A stretch of 16,018 bases of DNA. Origin: Actinomycetes bacterium (GTDB taxonomy: Bacteria; Actinomycetota; Actinomycetes; Actinomycetales; Cellulomonadaceae). This document shows positions 1-7,024 of the stretch, in pieces (position 1 is the first letter of the stretch; each line of letters opens with the position of its first letter). The stretch covers positions 1 to 16,018 of the forward strand of contig JAJYTJ010000084.1 of assembly GCA_021793115.1 (NCBI GenBank), given 5' to 3'. The translations under genes and the position numbers were made by a program. The notes beneath the pieces are model-generated. The model saw nothing but the letters and a program-made list of their open reading frames with translations, was not told the DNA's origin and ran no database searches.

Positions 1-1
1 C

Positions 2-256
2 TGGATCCGTGCCGCCATCGCCAAGCTCATCGAGCCGACGACGGAGGTCGCCGACGTCGAGGACGACGCGGACGACGACGAGTACGAGGACGACGTCGAC
101 ATCGAGGTGCCCGACGACCTGTCGTCCCTCGAGGAGGCGCGCCCCACGGCGGTCGTGGCCGACCCGGTCCACGAGGACGCGGCCGACGACGAGAACGAGG
201 ACGACGAGGACGACGAGGACGAGGGCGGCCACGGGCCTGGCAAGACTGCGAAGTAA
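2..256 (+). CDS. yajC: YajC, Sec translocon accessory protein, C-terminal part (5' end outside window)
   Basis: The window opens inside this gene; 84 codons remain before a TAA at 254-256. YajC is a single-span inner-membrane protein that associates with SecDF and assists SecYEG export. The first visible residues (WIRAAIAKLIEP) fit the end of the conserved cytoplasmic domain, where actinobacterial homologues end in an ARAAI-like strand. The rest is a low-complexity acidic tail: 34 of the 84 visible residues are Asp or Glu, ending in a short basic GKTAK. The tail is partly encoded by a 9-nt repeat (Glu-Asp-Asp codons, about 197-223). The call rests largely on position directly upstream of secD, as in M. 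tuberculosis and Streptomyces, because the diagnostic N-terminal membrane segment is not in the window. Another acidic-tailed protein is possible but less likely. Confidence 0.8.
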   Translation, partial: WIRAAIAKLIEPTTEVADVEDDADDDEYEDDVDIEVPDDLSSLEEARPTAVVADPVHEDAADDENEDDEDDEDEGGHGPGKTAK

Positions 257-262
257 CCGCGC

Positions 263-285
263 GGCCCGGGCGTGCTGCCCGGGCC
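263..285 (+). promoter_or_regulatory. Perfect 9-bp hairpin between yajC and secD (first of two)
   Basis: The arms GGCCCGGGC (263-271) and GCCCGGGCC (277-285) are perfectly complementary around a 5-nt loop. The hairpin starts 7 nt after the yajC stop. No T-run follows, so it is not a textbook intrinsic terminator. Plausible roles are a leaky terminator or attenuator that lowers secD relative to yajC, or an mRNA 3'-end stabiliser. The structure is seen; the function is inferred. Confidence 0.5.
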
Positions 286-292
286 TCCATCC

Positions 293-315
293 CACCGGCG
301 ACCTGCTCGCCGGTG
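293..315 (+). promoter_or_regulatory. Perfect 8-bp hairpin in the secD leader (second of two)
   Basis: The arms CACCGGCG (293-300) and CGCCGGTG (308-315) pair perfectly around a 7-nt loop. The hairpin ends just before the purine-rich GAGAGAA ribosome-binding region (323-332) of secD. It lies only 7 nt after the first hairpin, so the whole 81-nt gap is essentially two stem-loops plus the secD ribosome-binding site. A role in setting secD translation is an inference. Confidence 0.45.
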
Positions 316-337
316 CGTGCACGAGAGAGAACTGACG

Positions 338-2245
338 TTGGCCGCTCCCACTGCTCGGCGCCGTCCGGTGCGCACGCTCGTCACCCTGGGCGTCGTCATC
401 GTGGCCATGGCCGCCGCGATCGCCGCCGGGATCACGTGGTCCAAAGCGACCCTGGCCCCCAAGCTCGCCCTCGACCTCGAGGGCGGCACCGAGATCATCC
501 TCACGCCCGTGCCCGAGGCGCGGGCCTCCGGCCAGGTGACCTCGACGACGATCTCCCAGGCGATCAGCGTCATCCGCCAGCGCATCGATGCCTCCGGCGT
601 GGCGGAGTCCGAGATCAGCAGCCAGGGCAGCGGTTCCTCGGCGAAGATCGTCGTGTCGCTGCCGGGCCAGCCGTCGCAGGACACGGTCAAGCTCGTCACC
701 ACGTCGGCACAGATGGAGTTCCGCCCGGTGCTCCGGCAAGCCGCGCCGACGCCGACGCCGAGCCCCACGGCGAGCGCCACCGCGGGCGCGACGCCGGCGC
801 CCAGCGCGTCCACCGCAGCCACCGGCAGCACGCCGACAGCGACCGCGACGGCCGCGGCGAGCAGCGCGGCCTCCTCGGCGCCGACGCCGACGCCCAGCCC
901 TAGCGCGACGGCGGCGGCGGGCGCCGGCCCGAGCAGCCCGAGCGACGCGGCGTACTACGTGACGCCCGAGGTGCAGAAGCAGTTCGACAGCCTCGACTGC
1001 TCCAACCAGAAGAACCTCACGGGTGGCGTCAACGGCCCGGCCGACGCGGCCTTCGTCACGTGCTCGCAGGACGGGACGTCGAAGTTCATCCTCGGCCCGG
1101 TCGAGCTCCAGGGCCGTCACATCAGCGCCGCGAGCTCCGGGCTGAACATCCTGCCGAACGGCACCACGGGCACCGAGTGGGTCGTCAACCTCAAGCTCGA
1201 CGGCCAGGGCACCACAGAGTTTGCGACGACCACCACGCGCCTGGTCAAGGAGACCCCGCCGCTCAACCAGTTCGCGGTGGTCCTCGACGGGCTCGTCGTC
1301 TCGGCGCCCGCGGTCAACCAGATCATCCCGAACGGGCAGGCGGTCATCTCCGGCTCGTTCACCCGATCGTCCGCCGCGACGCTGGCCAACCAGCTGTCCT
1401 TCGGTTCGCTGCCGGTGAGCTTCCAGGTGGAGAGCCAGCAGCAGATCTCCGCGACGCTCGGGTCGGAGTACCTGCAGAAGGGACTGATCGCCGGCCTCAT
1501 CGGCCTGGTGCTCGTGGTGGTCTACTCGCTGATCCAGTACCGGGTGCTCGGGTTCCTCACGGTGTCGTCGCTGGTGCTGGCCGCGATCATCACGTACCTG
1601 GTGATCACGCTGCTGTCGTGGCTGCAGGGGTACCGGCTCTCGCTGCCCGGCGTCGCCGGCCTCATCGTGGCCATCGGCATCACCGCCGACTCGTTCATCG
1701 TCTACTTCGAGCGCATCAGGGACGAGCTGCGCGACGGGCGGCCCCTGTCGGCCGCCGTCGAGCACGGCTGGTCGCGCGCACGCCGCACGATCGTCGTGTC
1801 GGACGCGGTGAACTTCATGGCGGCCGGGGCGCTGTACGTGCTGGCGATCGGCAGCGTCCGCGGCTTCGCGTTCACGCTCGGCCTCTCCACGCTCATCGAC
1901 CTGGCGATCGTCTTCTTCTTCACGCACCCGATGATGGAGATCATCTCCAAGCTCCACTTCTTCGCCTCGGGGCACCGGCTCTCGGGCCTCGACCCCCGCC
2001 GGCTCGGCGTGGAGGGTTTCCGCTACCAGGGGCGGGGCAAGGTCGTCGTCGAGCCCAAGGGCGATGCGGAGGTCGCCGGGGCCGGCCGGGCATGGCCCAC
2101 GACCCAGCCGGCCGTCGTCGGTGCGCCTGGCATGACGATCGCCGAGCGCCGCGCCGCCGCGCGCAGGGGTGGAGCCGCGGCGCCGCCGCACGGCACCGCG
2201 CCCACGCACGACGAGCGAGCGACGAACGAAGGGGGCGAGCACTGA
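338..2245 (+). CDS. secD: Protein translocase subunit SecD
   Basis: SecD pairs with SecF as a six-plus-six-helix RND-type machine that uses the proton gradient to pull translocated proteins to the outer face of the membrane. With the TTG start at 338 (preceded by GAGAGAA) the protein has 635 residues. TM1 lies at about 12-35, followed by the conserved LALDLEGGTEI motif. The large extracytoplasmic domain follows, then five helices beginning near the GLIAGLIGLVLVVV stretch. Asp451 in the ITADSFIVYFERIRDE motif aligns with the proton-relay Asp519 of E. coli SecD. Two additions stand out: an Ala/Pro/Ser/Thr-rich stretch at about 135-203 inside the extracytoplasmic domain, and a hydrophilic, basic C-terminal tail of roughly 70 residues. 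The stop overlaps the secF start (TGATG). A GTG at 272 is in frame but sits in the loop of the first hairpin and adds a poor, Arg-rich N-terminus, so I rejected it. Confidence 0.95.
   Translation: MAAPTARRRPVRTLVTLGVVIVAMAAAIAAGITWSKATLAPKLALDLEGGTEIILTPVPEARASGQVTSTTISQAISVIRQRIDASGVAESEISSQGSGSSAKIVVSLPGQPSQDTVKLVTTSAQMEFRPVLRQAAPTPTPSPTASATAGATPAPSASTAATGSTPTATATAAASSAASSAPTPTPSPSATAAAGAGPSSPSDAAYYVTPEVQKQFDSLDCSNQKNLTGGVNGPADAAFVTCSQDGTSKFILGPVELQGRHISAASSGLNILPNGTTGTEWVVNLKLDGQGTTEFATTTTRLVKETPPLNQFAVVLDGLVVSAPAVNQIIPNGQAVISGSFTRSSAATLANQLSFGSLPVSFQVESQQQISATLGSEYLQKGLIAGLIGLVLVVVYSLIQYRVLGFLTVSSLVLAAIITYLVITLLSWLQGYRLSLPGVAGLIVAIGITADSFIVYFERIRDELRDGRPLSAAVEHGWSRARRTIVVSDAVNFMAAGALYVLAIGSVRGFAFTLGLSTLIDLAIVFFFTHPMMEIISKLHFFASGHRLSGLDPRRLGVEGFRYQGRGKVVVEPKGDAEVAGAGRAWPTTQPAVVGAPGMTIAERRAAARRGGAAAPPHGTAPTHDERATNEGGEH
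743..894 (+). repeat. Low-complexity Pro/Thr/Ala repeat inside secD
   Basis: The same 17 bases (gcgccgacgccgacgcc) occur at 743-759 and at 878-894, in frame. Both copies encode APTPT and are followed by similar PSP/SATA-type residues. The DNA between them encodes more Ala/Thr/Ser/Pro. This looks like slippage-grown linker sequence in the extracytoplasmic domain of SecD, and length variation between strains would be expected. Confidence 0.6.
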
Positions 2246-3339
2246 TGGCCGCCGGATTCTCGCAGTGGGGCAACGACCTCTACACGGGCAGGCGCTCGTA
2301 CGACATCGTCGGCCACCGCCGCTGGTGGTTTGGCGTCTCCGGGCTGCTCGTCGTGGCGGCGATCGTGCTGCTCTTCGCGCCGGGCCTGAACCCGGGCATC
2401 GAGTTTCGCGGCGGCTCGGAGTTCGTCGTCACCGGCGCTGCCAACCGCGATCAGCAGAAGGCCGTGGACGTCGTTGCGGCGGTGGACCACAAGGAGGTCG
2501 CCCTCGTCACGACGATGGGGACCAGCTCGCTGCGCGTGCAGACACGTCAGCTGAACAGCTCGGACGTCGAGGTGGTCCGCGAGGGTCTGGCCAAGGCGTA
2601 CGGCGTCAGCGTCAACGCGGTCACCAGCACGTTCATCGGCCCGACGTGGGGCGCCGACGTCTCCAAGAAGGCCGTCAGCGGGCTCGTGGTGTTCCTCGTG
2701 CTCGTCGCGCTCGTCATGACGCTGTACTTCCGCAACTGGCGCATGGCCGTCGCCGCGATCATCGCGCTCTTCCACGACATCCTCATCACTGCCGGCGTCT
2801 ACGCCGCCGTCGGGTGGGAGGTCACGCCCGCCACGGTCATCGGGTTCCTCACCATCCTCGGGTACTCGATCTACGACACCGTCGTCGTGTTCGACAAGGT
2901 GCGCGAGAACACCGACGGCGTCATCCACCAGAGCCGGTACACGTACTCGGAGAAGGCGAACCTCGCCGTCAACCAGACGCTCGTGCGGTCGATCAACACG
3001 TCGGTGGTGGCGCTCCTGCCGGTCGCGGGCATCCTCTTCATCGGCGCGTTCGTCCTGGGGGCGGGCACGCTGCGCGACATCGCGCTCGCCCTGTTCGTCG
3101 GCATGCTCGTCGGTGCCTACTCCTCGATCTTCCTGGCCACGCCGCTGGAGGTCGCGCTGCGCGAGCGCGAGCCCGAGATGATCGCGCTGCGCACGCGCGT
3201 CCTCGCGGGCCGTGCGAAGGCGGCGGGCCTCGACGGCGAGCCGGTGGCCGCGGGCGTGCTCGCGACGCCGATGGTCGGCCCGCTGCGTCCCGGCGCCCAC
3301 CAGGGCAATGCCGCGCAGCCGAGGCGGCGCCGCAAGTGA
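2245..3339 (+). CDS. secF: Protein translocase subunit SecF
   Basis: SecF is the partner of SecD in the proton-driven export motor. The ATG at 2245 shares its A with the secD TGA and is preceded by GAACGAAGGGGGCGAGC, a strong ribosome-binding region, so the two subunits are translationally coupled. The protein has 364 residues, normal for an actinobacterial SecF. It has a cytoplasmic N-terminus, TM1 at about 28-50, the NPGIEFRGGSEF signature directly after it, a small extracytoplasmic domain, then five more helices. The LGYSIYDTVVVFDKVREN motif (Asp211) is the family hallmark of TM4. The protein ends in a basic tail (PRRRRK). Its stop overlaps the start of apt. Confidence 0.96.
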   Translation: MAAGFSQWGNDLYTGRRSYDIVGHRRWWFGVSGLLVVAAIVLLFAPGLNPGIEFRGGSEFVVTGAANRDQQKAVDVVAAVDHKEVALVTTMGTSSLRVQTRQLNSSDVEVVREGLAKAYGVSVNAVTSTFIGPTWGADVSKKAVSGLVVFLVLVALVMTLYFRNWRMAVAAIIALFHDILITAGVYAAVGWEVTPATVIGFLTILGYSIYDTVVVFDKVRENTDGVIHQSRYTYSEKANLAVNQTLVRSINTSVVALLPVAGILFIGAFVLGAGTLRDIALALFVGMLVGAYSSIFLATPLEVALREREPEMIALRTRVLAGRAKAAGLDGEPVAAGVLATPMVGPLRPGAHQGNAAQPRRRRK

Positions 3340-3878
3340 CCGGCCCGGGCCGGGCCGCGGTCGCCGCCCGCGTCACCGCGCTGCTGCGGGAGGTCCCGGA
3401 CTACCCCGAGCCCGGGGTGCTCTTCCGGGACATCACCCCCGTGCTGGCGGACGGCCCCGCGTTCGCGGGGCTCGTGGGTGCGCTGGCGGCGGACGCGCCC
3501 GGTCCGGTGGACCTCGTCGCGGGCATGGAGTCGCGTGGCTTCCTGCTGGCGGCGCCTATCGCAGTGGCCCTCGGCGCCGGCGTGGTGCTGGTCCGCAAGG
3601 CGGGGAAGCTGCCCGGGCCGACCATCGCGGAGACCTACGACCTCGAGTACGGCACGGCGACCCTCGAGGTGCAGCCGTTCACCGTGCCCGCCGGGTCGCG
3701 CGTGCTCGTCGTCGACGACGTGCTGGCGACCGGCGGCACCGCGGCGGCGACGCTCAGGCTGTTCGAGGACTGCGGCGCGCACGTGGTGGGCATCGCGGTG
3801 CTCGCGGAGCTGGCGGGTCTGCACGGGCGGGACCGCATCCCCGGGGTGCCGGTCGACACGCTGCTGACGTTGCCCTGA
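3336..3878 (+). CDS. apt: Adenine phosphoribosyltransferase
   Basis: This cytosolic salvage enzyme condenses adenine with PRPP to give AMP and pyrophosphate. The GTG start at 3336 overlaps the secF stop as GTGA; initiating there places the typical start [24 protein letters not shown] near the N-terminus. The protein has 180 residues, the usual length. The family motifs are present: [18 protein letters not shown], and the PRPP-binding loop [11 protein letters not shown] at about 125-135. Location between secDF and rel is conserved among actinobacteria, and M. tuberculosis apt is also immediately before relA. Expression probably depends on read-through and coupling from secDF, because no gap exists for a separate promoter. 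Confidence 0.96.
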   Translation: MTGPGRAAVAARVTALLREVPDYPEPGVLFRDITPVLADGPAFAGLVGALAADAPGPVDLVAGMESRGFLLAAPIAVALGAGVVLVRKAGKLPGPTIAETYDLEYGTATLEVQPFTVPAGSRVLVVDDVLATGGTAAATLRLFEDCGAHVVGIAVLAELAGLHGRDRIPGVPVDTLLTLP

Positions 3879-3889
3879 CCGGGCGGTCG

Positions 3890-3895
3890 TAGACT
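3890..3895 (+). promoter_or_regulatory. Candidate -10 box (TAGACT) for rel
   Basis: TAGACT lies 12 nt after the apt stop and matches the actinobacterial TAnnnT -10 pattern. I see no convincing -35 at 16-18 bp. The resulting leader would be about 130 nt before the rel start and contains a possible stem (CAGCCG at 3989-3994 with CGGCTG at 4006-4011) just ahead of the ribosome-binding site. No other feature is seen in this 154-nt gap. Confidence 0.35.
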
Positions 3896-4032
3896 CGCGG
3901 GACCGGGCCGACCAGGGGCGACGCCCGCCGGGACCGCGGGTGTGCCTCGGAATGGCGGACGTCGGCAGGGCGTTGGCAGTCGATGCGCCAGCCGGCCGCC
4001 CGGAGCGGCTGCCTGCGGAAGGGGTGAGGACG

Positions 4033-6360
4033 ATGACCGACCAGTCCGTCAGCCCGCGCGTCGAGCCCCCCACCGAGTCCACGCCCGCGGCACGCGTCCG
4101 GGCACGCATGGCGCGCTTCGGCGGCCGCTCGTCGGCCGTGTTCCCGGCGCTCGAGCCCGTGCTGCAGGCCGCGCGGGAACACTTCCCCAAGGCAGACCTG
4201 TCCGTGCTCGAGCAGGCCTACGTGGTGGCCGAGCGCGCCCACCGCGGACAGCTGCGCAAGAGCGGGGACCCCTACATCACGCACCCCGTGGCGGTGGCGA
4301 CCATCCTCGCCGAGCTCGGGATGTCGGCCTCGGTGCTCGCGGCCGCGCTGCTCCACGACACGGTCGAGGACACCGACTACTCCCTCGACCAGCTGCGGCA
4401 CGAGTTCGGGCCCGAGGTCGCGATGCTCGTCGACGGCGTGACCAAGCTGGACAAGGTCCAGTACGGCGACGCGGCGCAGGCCGAGACCGTGCGCAAGATG
4501 GTCGTCGCGATGTCGCACGACATCCTGGCGCTCGTCATCAAGCTGGCGGACCGGCTGCACAACGCCCGCACCTGGAAGTTCGTCTCGTCGGAGTCGGCCG
4601 AGCGCAAGGCCCGCGAGACGCTGGAGATCTACGCGCCGCTGGCCCACCGGCTCGGCATGAACACGATCAAGTGGGAGCTCGAGGACCTGAGCTTCGCCAC
4701 GCTCTACCCCAAGGTGTACGACGAGATCGTGCACCTCGTCGCCGAGCGTGCCCCCGCCCGCGAGGAGTACCTCTCGACGGTGCGCGAGCAGGTCGCAGCC
4801 GACCTGCGCGCCGCGAAGATCAAGGCGACCGTCACCGGCCGGCCGAAGCACTACTACTCGATCTACCAGAAGATGATCGTGCGCGGCCGCGACTTCGCCG
4901 ACATCTACGACCTGGTGGGCGTGCGGGTGCTCGTCGACACGGTGCGCGACTGCTACGCGGCGCTGGGTGCGCTGCACGCGCGGTGGAACCCGGTGCCGGG
5001 CCGGTTCAAGGACTACATCGCGATGCCCAAGTTCAACCTGTACCAGTCGCTGCACACCACGGTGATCGGGCCGGGCGGCAAGCCGGTGGAGATCCAGATC
5101 CGCACGCACGACATGCACCGGCGGGCCGAGTACGGGGTCGCGGCGCACTGGAAGTACAAGGAGAACGCGAAGGGCGGCGCCAGCCAGCCCACCGTCACCG
5201 ACAGCCAGGGCAACGACATGAGCTGGCTGCGCCAGCTCGTCGACTGGCAGAAGGAGACCGCGGACCCGACCGAGTTCCTCGACTCGCTGCGGTTCGAGAT
5301 CGCCGGCTCCGAGGTGTACGTCTTCACGCCCAAGGGCGACGTCATCGCGCTGCCGCAGGGGTCGACCCCGGTGGACTTCGCCTACGCGGTGCACACCGAG
5401 GTGGGGCACCGCACCATGGGCGCGCGCGTCAACGGCCGGCTGGTGCCGCTGGACTCGGCGTTGGAGAACGGCGACGTCGTCGACGTCTTCACGTCGAAGT
5501 CCGAGACTGCCGGCCCGAGCCGGGACTGGCTCGGCTTCGTCAAGAGCCCTCGCGCGCGCAACAAGATCCGGCAGTGGTTCACCAAGGAGCGCCGCGAGGA
5601 GGCGGTCGAGCGCGGCAAGGACGCGCTGGCCAAGGCGATGCGCAAGCAGAACCTGCCGCTGCAGCGCCTGCTGTCGCACGAGGCGCTCGTCGGGCTCGCC
5701 GCGGAGATGCGCTACGCCGACGTCACGGCGCTCTACAGCGCGATCGGCGAGAACCAGGTGGCTGCCACCACGGTGGTGCAGCGCCTGGTGGCGTCGCTGG
5801 GAGGCGTGCCGGCCGCGGAGGAGGACCTCGCGGAAGCCACCCGACCCGGCCCGACCGCCCGCACGGTGCGCCAGGGCGACCCGGGCGTGGTGGTCAAGGG
5901 CGTCGCCGACGTCTGGGTCAAGCTCGCCAAGTGCTGCACGCCGGTGCCGGGCGACGAGATCGTCGGCTTCGTGACGCGCGGAGCGGGTGTCAGCGTGCAC
6001 CGGGCCGACTGCACCAACCTGCAGGGACTCAAGGCGCACCAGCCCGAGCGGCTGGTCGACGTCGAGTGGACGCACACCGGCTCGCAGCTCTTCCTGGTCC
6101 AGATCCAGGTCGAGGCGCTCGACCGGTCGCGGCTGCTGTCGGACGTGACACGCGTCCTGTCCGACCACCACGTCAACATCCTGTCGGCGACCGTCTCGAC
6201 GAACCGGGACCGCGTCGCGCTGTCGCGCTTCGTCTTCGAGATGGCCGAGCCGTCGCACCTCGCGTCCGTGCTCGCCGCCGTGCGCCGCGTCGAGGGCGTC
6301 TACGACGTCTACCGCATCACCGGCGCCAAGACCCCGGACCAGCCGGTCATCCGGGCCTGA
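4033..6360 (+). CDS. rel: Bifunctional (p)ppGpp synthetase / hydrolase (Rel)
   Basis: Rel is the stringent-response enzyme that makes (p)ppGpp from ATP and GDP/GTP on amino-acid starvation and also hydrolyses it. The ATG at 4033 follows a strong ribosome-binding region (GGAAGGGGTGAGGA); an in-frame GTG at 3940 lacks one and adds unrelated sequence. The protein has 775 residues, close to the 790 of M. tuberculosis Rel. Domains in order: HD hydrolase with an intact HDTVED (108-113); synthetase with RFKD (324-327) in the position where bifunctional enzymes carry RxKD and synthetase-only RelA carries ExDD; TGS at about 427-488; a zinc-finger-like region with paired Cys634-Cys635; C-terminal ACT at about 686-765. 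Both activities are therefore predicted. The 3' end overlaps the convergent downstream gene by 14 nt, leaving no space for an intergenic terminator. Confidence 0.97.
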   Translation: MTDQSVSPRVEPPTESTPAARVRARMARFGGRSSAVFPALEPVLQAAREHFPKADLSVLEQAYVVAERAHRGQLRKSGDPYITHPVAVATILAELGMSASVLAAALLHDTVEDTDYSLDQLRHEFGPEVAMLVDGVTKLDKVQYGDAAQAETVRKMVVAMSHDILALVIKLADRLHNARTWKFVSSESAERKARETLEIYAPLAHRLGMNTIKWELEDLSFATLYPKVYDEIVHLVAERAPAREEYLSTVREQVAADLRAAKIKATVTGRPKHYYSIYQKMIVRGRDFADIYDLVGVRVLVDTVRDCYAALGALHARWNPVPGRFKDYIAMPKFNLYQSLHTTVIGPGGKPVEIQIRTHDMHRRAEYGVAAHWKYKENAKGGASQPTVTDSQGNDMSWLRQLVDWQKETADPTEFLDSLRFEIAGSEVYVFTPKGDVIALPQGSTPVDFAYAVHTEVGHRTMGARVNGRLVPLDSALENGDVVDVFTSKSETAGPSRDWLGFVKSPRARNKIRQWFTKERREEAVERGKDALAKAMRKQNLPLQRLLSHEALVGLAAEMRYADVTALYSAIGENQVAATTVVQRLVASLGGVPAAEEDLAEATRPGPTARTVRQGDPGVVVKGVADVWVKLAKCCTPVPGDEIVGFVTRGAGVSVHRADCTNLQGLKAHQPERLVDVEWTHTGSQLFLVQIQVEALDRSRLLSDVTRVLSDHHVNILSATVSTNRDRVALSRFVFEMAEPSHLASVLAAVRRVEGVYDVYRITGAKTPDQPVIRA

Positions 6361-6958
6361 CGGCGCGCGGGCCGCCCGCGCCGGGCGGGAGGAGGGGGAG
6401 CAGCGCCTCGAGCAGCGCCCGGGCGCGCCGCGTGCCCCGGCCCCCGGCCATGCCGGCGAGGACATCCAGGGTGGCGTGCGGGTCGTACCCGTGGGGCAGG
6501 AGCCCGACGAGCAGCCGGACGGCCTCGTCGGCCGGCGCATAGCGTGCGATGTCGAGACCGGTCCGTTGGACGGTCGTCACACGGCCGGTGCCGAGGTCCA
6601 GGACGTCCCGCGCGGGCAGCGGCCCCTCGGCGGCGCGGCGCAGGGGGTGCGGGTCGGTGCGGCGCGTCCCCGGTGTCACGAGGACGTCCACCGTCGCGGG
6701 CCGGGAGCCTCCGATGTGGACCCATGCCGCGGCGCACCGACCCACCACGCCGCGGGGAGGGACGAGGTCGGCGAGCGCCGCCATCCGCAGCGCGGGCGTG
6801 ACCTCGTGACGAGCGTCGACCGCCACGCCCTCCCAGAGGGGGAGGCGGGCGCGGTCCAGCAGCATGCCGGTCCACTCCGCCGGCGGCACCTGGTCCCGCC
6901 GGACCAGGGCGGGCACGATCACCGGGCGCGGCCGGTAGGCATGCAGGGCGGTGGACAC
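6347..6958 (-). CDS. AbiEi-antitoxin-like / hypothetical protein
   Basis: The protein has 203 residues from a GTG at 6958. It has no signal peptide or membrane span. The central pattern ([20 protein letters not shown], then AWVHIGG, a VDVLVTPG strand, PHPLR, and [14 protein letters not shown]) resembles the actinobacterial group annotated as type IV toxin-antitoxin AbiEi-family antitoxins or AbiEi C-terminal-domain proteins, in which a conserved R-T-x-x-D-x-A-R helix follows a strand ending in TT. I do not see a clear N-terminal winged helix, and no AbiEii nucleotidyltransferase toxin lies beside it. It could equally be a repurposed DNA-binding or housekeeping protein. It follows the DUF349 gene by 66 nt on the same strand and may be its last operon member. 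The start has no obvious ribosome-binding site; CATGCT at positions -12 to -7 could be a weak -10 giving a leaderless message. Confidence 0.55.
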   Translation of the reverse strand: MSTALHAYRPRPVIVPALVRRDQVPPAEWTGMLLDRARLPLWEGVAVDARHEVTPALRMAALADLVPPRGVVGRCAAAWVHIGGSRPATVDVLVTPGTRRTDPHPLRRAAEGPLPARDVLDLGTGRVTTVQRTGLDIARYAPADEAVRLLVGLLPHGYDPHATLDVLAGMAGGRGTRRARALLEALLPLLPPGAGGPRAVRPG

Positions 6959-7024
6959 GGTCGCAGCATGCCGCGACCGCGGGGGCGCGCGTCGCCGGGC
7001 TGTGGACGGCGCCCCGGGGTGGCG

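Noticed and set aside
3940..4032. Longer rel start at GTG 3940
   Set aside because: No ribosome-binding site and a non-conserved N-terminus; the ATG at 4033 has a strong GGAAGGGGTGAGGA upstream.
3754..6540. A 928-codon open frame antisense to rel and apt, and similar long antisense frames elsewhere
   Set aside because: In DNA with such high GC3, stop codons are rare in shadow frames. The translations are Arg/Pro/Ala/His-rich without motifs, while the opposite strand encodes clear conserved proteins.
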